Assembly (NCBI RefSeq): GCF_000513115.1
Contig: NZ_BAUU01000001.1
Coordinates: forward strand, 1-64,000
Direction: 5' to 3'
Source: Halalkalibacter hemicellulosilyticusJCM 9152
GTDB lineage: Bacteria > Bacillota > Bacilli > Bacillales > Bacillaceae_D
Length of the DNA stretch: 64,000 bases
Shown: positions 33,826 through 42,426 of the stretch, in pieces
Position numbering within the stretch: position 1 is the first letter of the stretch
Layout of the letters: the number at the start of each line of letters is the position of its first letter
Program-made: the position numbers and the translations under genes
Notes under the pieces: model-generated
Told to the model about the DNA's origin: nothing
Seen by the model: the letters and a program-made list of their open reading frames with translations, nothing else
The model's database searches: none

Positions 33826-35019
33826 TTGAAAAAGAAAGTGAATCATTTAACGATCTATTTATTAGCTCTTGGTGCGTTTGTGACAGGAACTGCAGAATTT
33901 GTTGTTTCTGGAATTCTAGAAATCATATCAGAAGATTTAAATGTATCGATTTCATTAGCAGGTCAATTGATTACGATTTATTCCTTATCATATGCCATGG
34001 GGGCACTTGTTTTGGTTATGCTAACGGCGAAATTTGAACGTAGAAACGTTCTAATGGCTTCTATCGTTATTTTTATATTAGGGAATCTTATTGCGTTTGT
34101 AAGTTATAACTATCTATTGCTTATGCTATCACGTATTGTTATGGCGATGAGTGGAGGACTGTATATTGTTGTTGCCACAAATTATGCTGCTCAGATCTCA
34201 TCTGCAAAAAAACGTGGTAGTGCAATGGCGACTGTTATTACAGGGTTTACGGTCTCTTTAGTGTTAGGGGTGCCAATAGGAACATTTTTAGCAGCTTATA
34301 TTGATTGGCGCTATGTCTTTTTAATGATTGCATTTGTGACAATCCTTATCGTTGCTGTACTTTATAAAGTATTACCTGCCATTAAAGGAAGCACGCCACT
34401 TCCTTTGAAGCAGCAGTTACGAGTGATCCAAGATAAACGTCTTGTTACTGGGTTATTAACAACGGTCTTTTGGATTTTAGGATATACAATGGTATTTGCC
34501 TACATTGCTCCATTTTTAAGTACATCTGCTCATTTATCGTTAGAAATGATTAGTATCGTTTTGTTTGTTTTAGGTGTTTTTGCTTTTATGGGCTCACGGT
34601 TTGGTGGATATGCTGTTGATAAATGGGGACCCAATCGTACGATATCGATTAGTTTACTCGTTCATGCTGTTGCTTTGTTTGTTCTAACGTTTACCATGGG
34701 TTCTTTAATAGGGATTTTTATTACAATTATGGTTTGGGGAGCTGCAACTTGGACAACAACCCCTGCAAAGCAATTTTACCTTATCTCGCTAAGGCCAGAC
34801 TCCTCAGAAACGATATTAAGCTTTAATACAGCATTAATGAATGTAGGAATGACTCTTGGGGCAGCTTTAGGTGGGGTAATGATACAATATACTTCAATTT
34901 TACATTTAAGTTGGATAAGTGGGATATTTGTTATACTAGCTCTCTTATTCATCACGTTTTCTTTCCATTTCAATAAAATCAAAAGGAGAAGCGAGACAAC
35001 AAAAGCTGAAATAAGCTAA
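33826..35019 (+). CDS. MFS transporter (DHA1, AraJ/YdhP-like)
   Basis: The 397-residue protein has 12 predicted helices with the DHA1 signature (ALGAFVTGTAEFVVSGIL in helix 1, IYSLSYAMGALVLVMLTAKF, and motif C VTGFTVSLVLGVPIGTFL in helix 5). The start is TTG with TAGGAG about 10 bases upstream. Members export sugars, nucleosides or drugs. It is divergent from a LysR regulator. Confidence 0.83.
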   Translation: MKKKVNHLTIYLLALGAFVTGTAEFVVSGILEIISEDLNVSISLAGQLITIYSLSYAMGALVLVMLTAKFERRNVLMASIVIFILGNLIAFVSYNYLLLMLSRIVMAMSGGLYIVVATNYAAQISSAKKRGSAMATVITGFTVSLVLGVPIGTFLAAYIDWRYVFLMIAFVTILIVAVLYKVLPAIKGSTPLPLKQQLRVIQDKRLVTGLLTTVFWILGYTMVFAYIAPFLSTSAHLSLEMISIVLFVLGVFAFMGSRFGGYAVDKWGPNRTISISLLVHAVALFVLTFTMGSLIGIFITIMVWGAATWTTTPAKQFYLISLRPDSSETILSFNTALMNVGMTLGAALGGVMIQYTSILHLSWISGIFVILALLFITFSFHFNKIKRRSETTKAEIS

Positions 35020-35117
35020 GCCAATAATGAGTTACTTTTTTGAGATTGCCACAAGTGTGTATTGGCGCGTGATTGCTTTAAATGAGTGCGTGGATTTAAA
35101 ATCTTGAGACAAATGTT

Positions 35118-35168
35118 AAAGAGGCTGGGATTCTCAGCTAAACACTTTTGTTTTGTCCCAGTCTCTTC
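35118..35168. terminator. Long hairpin downstream of the MFS gene, possible IS end
   Basis: AGAGGCTGGGA (35120-35130) and TCCCAGTCTCT (35156-35166) are near-perfect complements. GAGACTGGGACAAAA, read on the minus strand at the right arm, resembles the terminal repeats seen at ends of IS1182-type elements. An IS1182-like transposase remnant lies 50 bases away. It may act as terminator today. Confidence 0.5.
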
Positions 35169-35180
35169 AGATCGTAGGCA

Positions 35181-35214
35181 AAACGCCTTTGAGAAATGAT
35201 TCTCAGAGGCGTCT
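35181..35214 (-). terminator. Rho-independent terminator on the minus strand
   Basis: Read on the minus strand, ACGCCTCTGAGA and TCTCAAAGGCGT pair around ATCATT and run into TTTTGCC. It follows the transposase remnant and probably ends the mutS2-like transcript. Confidence 0.7.
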
Positions 35215-35336
35215 CTACTTCAGATCTACAAAGACACGTTCAATCGTTTCTTTACGTTTTGCGTAGATCTCTTTGTTTATATCTGAATGTCTTAGGTGTT
35301 CGGCTTCATCCAAGGCTGTAGCCTTTGCTTTTTCTT
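35215..35336 (-). pseudogene. IS1182-family transposase, 3' remnant
   Basis: The minus strand reads KAKATALDEAEHLRHSDINK, then EIYAKRKETIERVFVDLK and TAG. This is the highly recognisable late part of IS1182-family transposases (YAKRKETIERVFAD). Only about 40 codons remain, cut at the end of the mutS2-like gene on one side and by a stop on the other. It suggests an old insertion that was lost. Confidence 0.7.
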
Positions 35337-35338
35337 AG

Positions 35339-37267
35339 TTACTCTTCTTCTCTAAGAATTTGTCCTTCGATGTGTTTTCGTTCAAGTTTGTGCTTCGTTT
35401 TACGGTAGTCTACTGATTTGAAGATAATATCAAAATCATAGTTTGGTGGGTAGAGCTCGCACGCACGGATATGAAGAGTTAAACGTTTATGGTTAATGCG
35501 CTGCTTTTCTCCTTTGATTTGCACAACATAGTTTCCTTTCTCATCAGGCCCTTTATAGACGATACCAACTGTGCCATACGGGGAAACGGTCACGTTGTCT
35601 CCTTGTTTGAATAAGGGGACTGGTGATTTTTTTGCTTTCCGTTCTGTGCGTATATAGCTTGTCGTACGTAATTGATTTTCGTAACGGTGCTTTTGATTTT
35701 GATCGATATCTGTTATGGAATATCGAGTTTCATCAAATGGACTACTTGTTAGCTGTCGAGCCTTATTAATGAGAGTTGGGTGGAGACCAAGCTTGAAGGC
35801 AATATCAAAAGCTTGACTATTACCCATTTCCCCTAATAAGAGGCGATAGGTTGGCTGGAGTGTATTTACATCAAATTCCATCGATCCATTCAAAAAGCCA
35901 TCGTGTGTCTTAGAGAGGGCTTTTAACTCTCGATAATGGGTTGTCGCTAAAATCGTTGCGCCTTTCGCAAAAAGTTGTTCCAAAAGAACTTGTGCAAGAG
36001 CCATTCCTTCGTTTGGGTCAGTTCCTGATCCGAGCTCATCCACTAGCACTAATGTTTGATCATCGGCGGTTTCAAGAATGTGAATAATGTTAGTTAATCT
36101 TGAACTGAACGTGCTTAAATTTTGTTCGATACTTTGACCATCACCGATGTCAACGAATAGCTTCTGAAACACGTGAAGAGAAGTCTTAGATCCAGCAGGG
36201 ATCATCAAACCTGTCTGAGCCATTAAGGTAAGGAGCCCAACCGTTTTTAATGTCACTGTTTTTCCACCTGTATTTGGACCCATGATGATAAGTGCTCGTT
36301 CGTGAATCCCTAACGTTAGGGAGAGGGGCACGGCTTGCTCTCCTAATAGAGGATGACGCGCTTCATCGAGGTGGATCAAGAATTCTTCATTTAAAGCGGG
36401 TATTGAGCCGTCGATGGATTGGCCGTATTTCGCTTTAGCAAATAGGACATCATAGTAGTGCATAATGTCTATTGCCATGCTCAACTCTTTTTCAATATCT
36501 AAAACACTTGAGGTTAACGTATAAAGGATGGTTTCCACCTCATAGCTCTCAGCGGCAAACAGGTCATTCAATTCATCGTATAGTGCTGTCACTTCTTTCG
36601 GCTCCATAAACACGGTCGCTCCTGAAGAGGACGTGTCAATTATAACGCCGGAGACTTTAGAACGAAATTGCTTTTTGATTGGAATAGTGAAACGTCCATT
36701 CTTTTCTACGATGATGCTCTCTTGAAGATACGAAGCAAGCTTTTTTGAGCGACACATAGTTTCTGCCTTTTCCCTTACCTCTGCTCGTTTTATCCGGAGG
36801 TGTCGGCGGATGGTTGCCAGATCTGGTGTGGCATGATCATCAATTTGGCCATTACGAAGGTTGCGTGCGATTTCGTTTTCAATATTAGCCATGTTTTCGA
36901 TCGATTGTACATACGTCGCGACGTTAGGAGCGGCTATTTCTTTATCACGCATAAACACTTTAAGCTTGCGGCAATGCTCGAGAAAGGAAAGGACACGTTG
37001 TAACTGACTGGGTTGTAAAAATAACCCCTTTTTCGCTTGTTCTAAATAGGAGGACATATCGTCAAGCGAATGAATCGGGACACTCGAGTTGATTTCGAGA
37101 ATTTTGGAGGCCTCGTATACCTCATTTAGCATGTGCTCAATTCGCTTTTTGACAAGCTCTGGTTTGCTCTTCTTAATTGTTTCCTTTGCCCGTTCTGTAT
37201 AAGCAAATGAAGCTACGGTTTTTAAAATGTGCAGGTAATCAAGTTGTTGAAGCGATCTATTGTTCAT
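35339..37267 (-). CDS. MutS2-like ATPase without Smr domain
   Basis: The 642-residue protein has the MutS2 plan: N-terminal helical core (residues 1-280, with HATPDLATIRRHLRIKRAEV and DTSSSGATVFMEPKEV) and an ABC-type ATPase with Walker A GPNTGGKT (about 330), Walker B LVLVDELGSGTDP and ATTHYRELKAL. A KOW-like beta segment follows (FKQGDNVTVSPYGTVGIVYK, about 555-600). The C-terminal Smr nuclease-like domain of canonical MutS2 (about 785 residues, LDLRG motif) is missing; instead it ends in DIIFKSVDYRKTKHKLERKH. MutS2 of Bacillus subtilis acts on collided ribosomes. This paralogue lies behind a leader-peptide attenuator of the kind used by ribosome-antibiotic resistance genes. A role in antibiotic-stalled ribosomes is inferred. 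Confidence 0.8.
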   Translation of the reverse strand: MNNRSLQQLDYLHILKTVASFAYTERAKETIKKSKPELVKKRIEHMLNEVYEASKILEINSSVPIHSLDDMSSYLEQAKKGLFLQPSQLQRVLSFLEHCRKLKVFMRDKEIAAPNVATYVQSIENMANIENEIARNLRNGQIDDHATPDLATIRRHLRIKRAEVREKAETMCRSKKLASYLQESIIVEKNGRFTIPIKKQFRSKVSGVIIDTSSSGATVFMEPKEVTALYDELNDLFAAESYEVETILYTLTSSVLDIEKELSMAIDIMHYYDVLFAKAKYGQSIDGSIPALNEEFLIHLDEARHPLLGEQAVPLSLTLGIHERALIIMGPNTGGKTVTLKTVGLLTLMAQTGLMIPAGSKTSLHVFQKLFVDIGDGQSIEQNLSTFSSRLTNIIHILETADDQTLVLVDELGSGTDPNEGMALAQVLLEQLFAKGATILATTHYRELKALSKTHDGFLNGSMEFDVNTLQPTYRLLLGEMGNSQAFDIAFKLGLHPTLINKARQLTSSPFDETRYSITDIDQNQKHRYENQLRTTSYIRTERKAKKSPVPLFKQGDNVTVSPYGTVGIVYKGPDEKGNYVVQIKGEKQRINHKRLTLHIRACELYPPNYDFDIIFKSVDYRKTKHKLERKHIEGQILREEE

Positions 37268-37302
37268 AATAAGAATTATCCTTTCTGTTTAAAAATGTAC
37301 AC

Positions 37303-37333
37303 AAAAAACGCCTCAAGCAATCGCTTGAGGCGT
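37303..37333 (-). terminator. Attenuator terminator before the mutS2-like gene
   Basis: A 12-bp perfect stem (ACGCCTCAAGCG type) followed by TTTTTT on the minus strand, 36 bases before the mutS2-like ATG. A strong intrinsic terminator between promoter and gene implies conditional read-through. Confidence 0.85.
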
Positions 37334-37479
37334 TCGTTCGCCCTTTACGTTGAATAGACCCCAAAACTGTCAGACGGGTGTCTAAAATTGCTCGGTTCTT
37401 AACCTGTACGAAAAGGTATTACAAATAAACCGACGAGTTGTCGATTTTTTTGACCGATTCGTACGTATCCAATTACGGA

Positions 37480-37503
37480 TTAGTTAAGAACACTCACACT
37501 CAT
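37480..37503 (-). CDS. Leader peptide MSVSVLN
   Basis: AAAGGAG (37518-37512) lies 8 bases before ATG 37503; the frame is Met-Ser-Val-Ser-Val-Leu-Asn-stop. The last three sense codons (GTT CTT AAC) form the 5' arm of the long leader stem. Short peptides in this position sense drug-stalled ribosomes in erm, cat, msr/vga and vmlR-type genes. The function here is inferred. Confidence 0.7.
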   Translation of the reverse strand: MSVSVLN

Positions 37504-37568
37504 AAAACAAACTCCTTTATGCTCCGTCCTAATGGAGCAATCAATGTAAAGGCTGTGTAATTACTCAA

Positions 37569-37597
37569 AGTGTATACATGTCTCTTGATTTTGTCAA
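37569..37597 (-). promoter_or_regulatory. Promoter of the attenuated mutS2-like gene
   Basis: On the minus strand TTGACA (37597-37592), a 17-bp spacer and TACACT (37574-37569). It gives a leader of about 300 nt. Confidence 0.65.
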
Positions 37598-37666
37598 TGA
37601 GCTTGTCGGGAAAATGATCGATGTAGGTAGCCTGCATGAGAAGTCGCTCATAACGATCAATTACGA

Positions 37667-38427
37667 TCATATCTTACCAATATAGGTCAACACCGCATCA
37701 CGCAAAAAGCTAGCACCGCCCTTCACCCTTTGATCATAATAGTCCTTAAACCGTTCATCTTGCACATACATCTCAACCAGTCCAGCATGTGCTTCACTCG
37801 AGTAATTGGTCCAAGTATACATCAGCCACTCTTTATGTTTTCGAGCAAGCTGTTGTGCAACACTGGCAGCAGGATCACCTACTGCATGTGCCTTTTCAAG
37901 TAATGTAAATATCTCATTTTCTACTGCTTGCATCGCTTTGTAATCCTCTTCAGACATCCCTTTTAATTTGGCGTTACTCGCATCAATTGCTGTATTCCCA
38001 TACTTGTTACGGATTTCGCTGCCGTATTTTGCTTCATTTTCGGCGATTAATTGATCTTTTAAGCTTCAAATTTCTCTTTGTCCGTCATGTTAAAGCCTCC
38101 CTCATAGCTATTAATCGTTTTTCTCATAGTCTTGAGAATCTGATCAAGGCGGTCACGTTTTCTCATTAATTGCTTGTAATGATGTTTTAGCGCTTCTGTT
38201 TGATCAACATCAGGCTGATGAATCAGCTGCTTAATGACATCTAAATGAAGATCTAACTCGCGATAAAATAAAATGTGCTGCAGTAAATCAACCTCTTTTC
38301 TGCCATATATTCGATAGCCAGATGAATTGACTCTTGCAGGCTTTAATAACCCAATTTGATCGTAATAGCGAAGTGTACGCCCACTAATACCAGACAATTG
38401 CGCTAGTTTTTGAACGGTATATTCCAT
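37667..38427 (-). pseudogene. MerR-TipAS antibiotic-sensing regulator (Mta/TipA-like), frameshifted
   Basis: From ATG 38427 (AAGGAGGG 6 bases upstream) the frame encodes a MerR helix-turn-helix (YTVQKLAQLSGISGRTLRYY, DQIGLLKPARVNSSGYRIYG) and a coiled coil, then stops after MTDKEKFEA at 38059. One base out of frame it continues LKDQLIAENEAKYGSEIRNK and the TipAS domain to 37667 (ARKHKEWLMYTWTNYSSEAH, FKDYYDQRVKGGASFLRDAV). A missing T in GAAGC(T)TTAAAAGAT near 38060 explains the break. TipAS domains bind thiopeptides and other drugs and turn the MerR dimer into an activator. If the frameshift is real the regulator has lost its ligand domain. Confidence 0.82.
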
Positions 38428-38448
38428 CGTGAACCCTCCTTGAAGTTG

Positions 38449-38479
38449 ATCATACACCTTTACGTTACGTAAAGGTCAA
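38449..38479 (-). promoter_or_regulatory. MerR-type promoter with 19-bp spacer and palindromic operator
   Basis: On the minus strand TTGACC (38479-38474), a 19-bp spacer and TATGAT (38454-38449). The spacer is filled by the inverted repeat ACCTTTAC-GTAAC-GTAAAGGT (38456-38476). This is the classical geometry of promoters activated by MerR-family proteins through DNA untwisting. It drives the MerR-TipAS gene itself. Confidence 0.85.
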
Positions 38480-38583
38480 TGGGGATATGATGATTTTCAA
38501 AAAAAGTTGGCATTAAGGAAAGGATATGATGTATTTTCGGTTTGATCGATATATGATAGAAAGGGGGAGAGGTGGGGACAAGA

Positions 38584-39271
38584 ATGGGAGACTATCAAGC
38601 TGAGGTTTTTATGAATGAGTTAGAACAACACCAAAATGAAAATGATGTGGAAAGAATGAAGCGGTTTTTCAAAGACTCTGATCCTCATACATTATGTTTG
38701 GGGTTACACATGAAAACCGTGTTTCAAACGGCTAAGCGGTTTATTAAGATGCCGTTGTCAGAAATTGAAAAGCTTCTTGAAAGTCCTTATTATGAAGTGA
38801 GAATGGGTGCTGTTAGCATTATGGATTTCCAAGCGAAGCAGAACAAGCTCTCGGAGGATACGAGAAAGGCTTTATTTGACTTGTATATTCGCAGGCATGA
38901 TCGCATTAACAACTGGGATTTTGTTGATCGCAGTGCACCTTCAGTGATTGGGGAGTACTTATTAGATCATCCAAGAGATACTCTCTATCGTCTCGCTCGT
39001 TCTAATAATAAGTGGGAGCGAAGAACGGCGATTGTTAGTACGTACGCCTTTATTAAACAAGATGAGTTAGATGACACGTTTCGGATTGCGGAACTATTAA
39101 TTGCTGATGAAGAAGAACTTATTCAGAAGGCTGTTGGAAGCTGGATTCGAGAAGCTAAAAGCCTTTCTTGATCAGCATGCTCATAAGATGTCGAGAATGA
39201 CCTTGCGTATGGCAGTTGAGAAATTTGATAATGAAACAAAGCAATATTATTTATCGATTGGGAAGAAGTAA
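38584..39271 (+). pseudogene. AlkD-like DNA alkylation repair protein, frameshifted near the end
   Basis: The main frame (to 39171) encodes HEAT-like repeats of the AlkD family (YYEVRMGAVSIMDFQAKQNK, NNWDFVDRSAPSVIGEYLLD, RSNNKWERRTAIVSTYAFIK) and stops after SWIREAKSLS. One base out of frame the sequence continues AFLDQHAHKMSRMTLRMAVE to 39271, matching the normal end of this family. The break is near 39150-39165. AlkD-type proteins are glycosylases that excise alkylated bases. A GTG at 38572 is an alternative start; ATG 38584 has GAGGTGG about 9 bases upstream. Confidence 0.75.
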
Positions 39272-39326
39272 ATTAACATTACAGAATAATGATCGTTAAT
39301 AGAAAATGAAGGAAAGAGGTGAGACA

Positions 39327-41006
39327 ATGTTTGATAAGGAAAAGCATTACAAGGAATTGACGATTCTAAAAACGATAGCGGAGACGTTAAACCAAAATAC
39401 CAATATGAAGGAAATGCTACAAACGACGCTTGAAAAATTATTAGATTTGACGAACTTAAAAACAGGCTGGATCTTTCTTATTGATGATGAGCCGGATTAT
39501 GAGCACGTAGCAGATCATAACCTTCCGCAAGCCTTGGCGAAGGAAGATAAAGAGGCTATGCGTTGTGATGTTTGTTTATGCCTAGGGCTATATTGGGCTG
39601 GAGGTTTAAATTCAGCTGTTAATATGATTGAATGCGAACGGCTATACAATGCGAAGAAATATTCATGGGGAGATACGGCGAATTTGACACACCATGCTAC
39701 GATTCCGTTAACGGTTCGTGGGGAGCGGCTCGGACTACTAAATGTCGGTTCACCGGGAAAGGAAAGCTTTAGTGAGGAAGAGTTAACATTTTTGGAATCG
39801 GTTGCTTATCAAATTGGGACGGCTATTGAACGAACGAGATTAATGGAACAAAGAGAGAAGCAAGCTGTCGATAAAATAGCGCAGTACATCGTTAATTATT
39901 ATGCAAATGTGAATCACGTCACTCGTTATATATGGAAGATCAATGATATGAATAAATTACTTGAAACGGTTGTGAGAGAGATTGCTCAATCTTTTAAGTG
40001 GCCGACAGTAGCAATTGTGTTAAAAGAGGGAGATCAAAAAATCGTTAAATCGATTTATTCTAATGGAAAAAGCGAGTTGAGCCATATTCCTATAGCGCAT
40101 CATCACGATATGATTCATCGGGTCTTCCGTGAGCACACTTATTGCATTAGTGATGAACAGAAAGAGCATTTACCGCAATTACCTTCAAATCAATTTACAG
40201 TGGCGATTCCCTTAAAGGTTCATGAGATTCGTATGAATGTTGAACCGATCGGTGTCCTTTATTTAGGACGAGAAACAGAAACATTTAGAGGGTTAGAAAT
40301 GGAGATTCTGGAGCTGCTGACGGATCATATTTCATTAGCGATGGAGAAAATACGGCTCTATGATGAGTGGCAAGGATGGCTGATAGCTGAGGAACGAAAT
40401 CGTCTTGCTCGTGATTTGCATGATTCCGTCAATCAGAAGCTGTTCTCGCTCTCTCTCATGGCAAGAGGGTTGAAGGAATTGATGAAGGATAGCCAACCTG
40501 AAATAGCTGAAGTATCACATGATATCGGTCAACTTGCACAAGAATCATTGAATGAAATGCGCTCACTTATTTTACAAATGCGCTCTCAAGGTGAAGTGAA
40601 AGGAATTCTTGGAGCATTACAGGATTATGCTGAACAAATAGGGATTCATTTGACTATTTATATGAAAAAGACCGTCCCGCTCCCTACGGAAATTGAAAAA
40701 GCATTTTGGCGAATTGGTCAAGAGGCTTTGAATAATGTGAAAAAGCATGCTGAGACGAACCGCGCATGGATTCGAATTGAAAAAGATTCCAATGAGCTAC
40801 GAATGAAAATATCCGATCAAGGTCGTGGGTTCGTACCAGAACGGCTAGAGAAGTGTACTCAGTCAATCGGGATTTCGAGTATGAGAGAAAGAGCTGCTGA
40901 AATGAACGGGCTGTTAACGATCAGTAGTGAGGAAGGAATTGGGACGATTATAATCGTTTCTGTACCTGCCGCGTCTCAGAAAGAGGGGGGAGAATATGAA
41001 AATTAA
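39327..41006 (+). CDS. GAF-GAF sensor histidine kinase with Cys cluster (YhcY/AirS-like)
   Basis: The 559-residue cytoplasmic kinase has no membrane helix. The first GAF domain (about 10-170) contains Cys80, Cys83, Cys85 and Cys103 (RCDVCLCLG and MIECERL). The second GAF covers about 215-345. The HisKA_3 box ERNRLARDLHDSVNQKLFSL carries the phospho-His, and the HATPase has GQEALNNVKKHAE and SIGISSMRERAAE. Staphylococcal AirS and Bacillus YhcY have a comparable Cys-bearing GAF; AirS binds an iron-sulphur cluster and senses redox. A redox role is inferred. ATG 39327 follows AGAGGTG; the upstream ATG 39306 has no ribosome site. It overlaps the regulator gene by 11 bases. Confidence 0.82.
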   Translation: MFDKEKHYKELTILKTIAETLNQNTNMKEMLQTTLEKLLDLTNLKTGWIFLIDDEPDYEHVADHNLPQALAKEDKEAMRCDVCLCLGLYWAGGLNSAVNMIECERLYNAKKYSWGDTANLTHHATIPLTVRGERLGLLNVGSPGKESFSEEELTFLESVAYQIGTAIERTRLMEQREKQAVDKIAQYIVNYYANVNHVTRYIWKINDMNKLLETVVREIAQSFKWPTVAIVLKEGDQKIVKSIYSNGKSELSHIPIAHHHDMIHRVFREHTYCISDEQKEHLPQLPSNQFTVAIPLKVHEIRMNVEPIGVLYLGRETETFRGLEMEILELLTDHISLAMEKIRLYDEWQGWLIAEERNRLARDLHDSVNQKLFSLSLMARGLKELMKDSQPEIAEVSHDIGQLAQESLNEMRSLILQMRSQGEVKGILGALQDYAEQIGIHLTIYMKKTVPLPTEIEKAFWRIGQEALNNVKKHAETNRAWIRIEKDSNELRMKISDQGRGFVPERLEKCTQSIGISSMRERAAEMNGLLTISSEEGIGTIIIVSVPAASQKEGGEYEN

Positions 41007-41628
41007 TCTATTACTAGTTGATGATCATCTTGTCGTTCTCAAAGGGTTAACGTTTTTTCTTCAGACTCAACCTGAATTGAATATTGTCGGTCAAGCGAAA
41101 AATGGCAAGGAAGCGATCGAGAAGGTAGAAGAACTCAAACCAGACGTAGTCTTAATGGATTTGATCATGCCAGAAATGGATGGAATTGAAGCAACAAAAA
41201 GAATTGTCGCAAAATACCCGCACATTAAGGTGATCATGCTAACGAGTTTTTCAGATAAAGACTCCATTCTACCAGCTATAAAGGCGGGGGCGATTGGCTA
41301 TCAGTTGAAAGATGTTGAACCGAGTGTACTAATAGATACGATTACAGCTGCGATGGCCGGAAACAAGACTCTTCACCCACAAGTGACTAACCAATTAATC
41401 AATCAAATGACAACAGATGACAGTAAAAACGTCTCAATGCTAACACCGAGGGAAAAGGATGTGCTTGAACAAATTACATTAGGACGTAGTAATAAAGAGA
41501 TTGCCTCCATACTACATATAACAGAAAAGACAGTAAAAACCCATATTACACATATTTTTGCGAAAATGGAGGTTCAAGACCGGACACAGGCAGCGATGTA
41601 TGCGATGAAAAATGGCTGGTTTAAGTAA
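40996..41628 (+). CDS. NarL-family response regulator (YhcZ/AirR-like)
   Basis: The 210-residue protein has a receiver (LLLVDDHLVVLKG, phospho-Asp in VVLMDLIMPEMDG, Lys in GYQLKDVEP) and a LuxR-type helix-turn-helix (LTPREKDVLEQITLGRSNKE, KTVKTHITHIFAKME). GGGGGGAG lies before the ATG inside the kinase gene. It is the cognate partner of the GAF kinase and may control the azoreductase and exporter genes downstream. Confidence 0.87.
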   Translation: MKINLLLVDDHLVVLKGLTFFLQTQPELNIVGQAKNGKEAIEKVEELKPDVVLMDLIMPEMDGIEATKRIVAKYPHIKVIMLTSFSDKDSILPAIKAGAIGYQLKDVEPSVLIDTITAAMAGNKTLHPQVTNQLINQMTTDDSKNVSMLTPREKDVLEQITLGRSNKEIASILHITEKTVKTHITHIFAKMEVQDRTQAAMYAMKNGWFK

Positions 41629-41658
41629 ATAATCGATCTCAGACAAAGGTCGTATAGG

Positions 41659-41690
41659 AAGGTCTTACATAGATGTAAGGCTTTTTTTGT
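41659..41690 (+). terminator. Rho-independent terminator after the two-component genes
   Basis: GTCTTACAT and ATGTAAGGC pair around AG, followed by seven T's. Confidence 0.8.
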
Positions 41691-41776
41691 ATGGGAATAT
41701 CAACCATATGACGGGCGTTTTCAAGGACAAAAATGAGTAAGCTAAATGTAGATTAAACATAAGGAGGAAATGAACA

Positions 41777-42397
41777 ATGAATACTGTTTTATTTGTAAAA
41801 GCGAACGACCGTCCGATGGAAAGGTCAGTCAGTGTGAAAATGTATGAGCAATTTTTAAGGAGCTATAAAGAGTCACATCCTCATGATACGATCACTGAAA
41901 TTGACTTGTATGAAGTGCCCTTGCCTTATTTAGGGAACAAGGTTATCGATGCAGGTAATAAAGCAGCGAAAGGACTGCCTATGACGACAGAAGAGCGAAC
42001 GTTACAGCGATTTGTCTCAAGTAAATTGGAACAATTTATTTCGGCTGATAAGGTTGTGTTTGCTTTTCCGCTGTGGAACTTAAGTGCTCCTGCTGTCCTT
42101 CACTCCTATCTCGATTATATGCACCATCCGGGAAAAACATTTTCCTATTCAGAGGAAGGAGCTACTGGATTACTGACAGATAAGAAAGTAGCGTTACTAA
42201 ATGCAAGAGGGGGCGTATATGCAGAGGATGATCGTTTTGAAATGGCAGTAAACTTCGTAATCAACCATTTATCCTTTTTTGGAATCACAGATATTACGAC
42301 ATGTGTCATTGAAGGACATCACGAGTTTCCGGATAGTGGGGAAAAAATTATTCGCGAAGGTCTTCAGCAAGTTGAAGAAGTGGCAGCCGGCTTTTGA
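41777..42397 (+). CDS. azoR: FMN-dependent NADH azoreductase
   Basis: The 206-residue protein has the AzoR family pattern: [20 protein letters not shown] phosphate loop, [40 protein letters not shown] and [10 protein letters not shown]. These are NAD(P)H:quinone/azo reductases of the flavodoxin fold, which help against thiol-specific and quinone stress. AGGAGG precedes the ATG. It stands 15-30 bases ahead of a DrrAB-like exporter and may be in one operon with it. Confidence 0.88.
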   Translation: MNTVLFVKANDRPMERSVSVKMYEQFLRSYKESHPHDTITEIDLYEVPLPYLGNKVIDAGNKAAKGLPMTTEERTLQRFVSSKLEQFISADKVVFAFPLWNLSAPAVLHSYLDYMHHPGKTFSYSEEGATGLLTDKKVALLNARGGVYAEDDRFEMAVNFVINHLSFFGITDITTCVIEGHHEFPDSGEKIIREGLQQVEEVAAGF

Positions 42398-42426
42398 TAT
42401 GAATAAAAAGAGTGGAGGGAACAAAC

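Larger units (their letters stand above)
37303..37562 (-). promoter_or_regulatory. Leader RNA with uORF-controlled transcription attenuator
   Basis: On the minus strand, in order: 5' hairpin GCTCC/GGAGC (about 37520-37537), a ribosome site and 7-codon uORF, then a long stem in which uORF bases GTTCTTAAC (37491-37483) pair exactly with GTTAAGAAC (37403-37395). An inner helix GTACGAA/TTCGTAC (37464-37458 with 37412-37406) extends it. Next comes a hairpin TAGACACCC/GGGGTCTA, and finally the terminator ACGCCTCAAGC/GCTTGAGGCGT with a T-run (37333-37303). Ribosome stalling in the uORF would break the long stem. I could not identify a convincing antiterminator by eye. Confidence 0.7.

Noticed and set aside
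35339-37267. Canonical MutS2 (785 residues)
   Set aside because: The Smr domain is missing and the frame closes cleanly with a stop and terminator downstream; no Smr sequence is visible in other frames.
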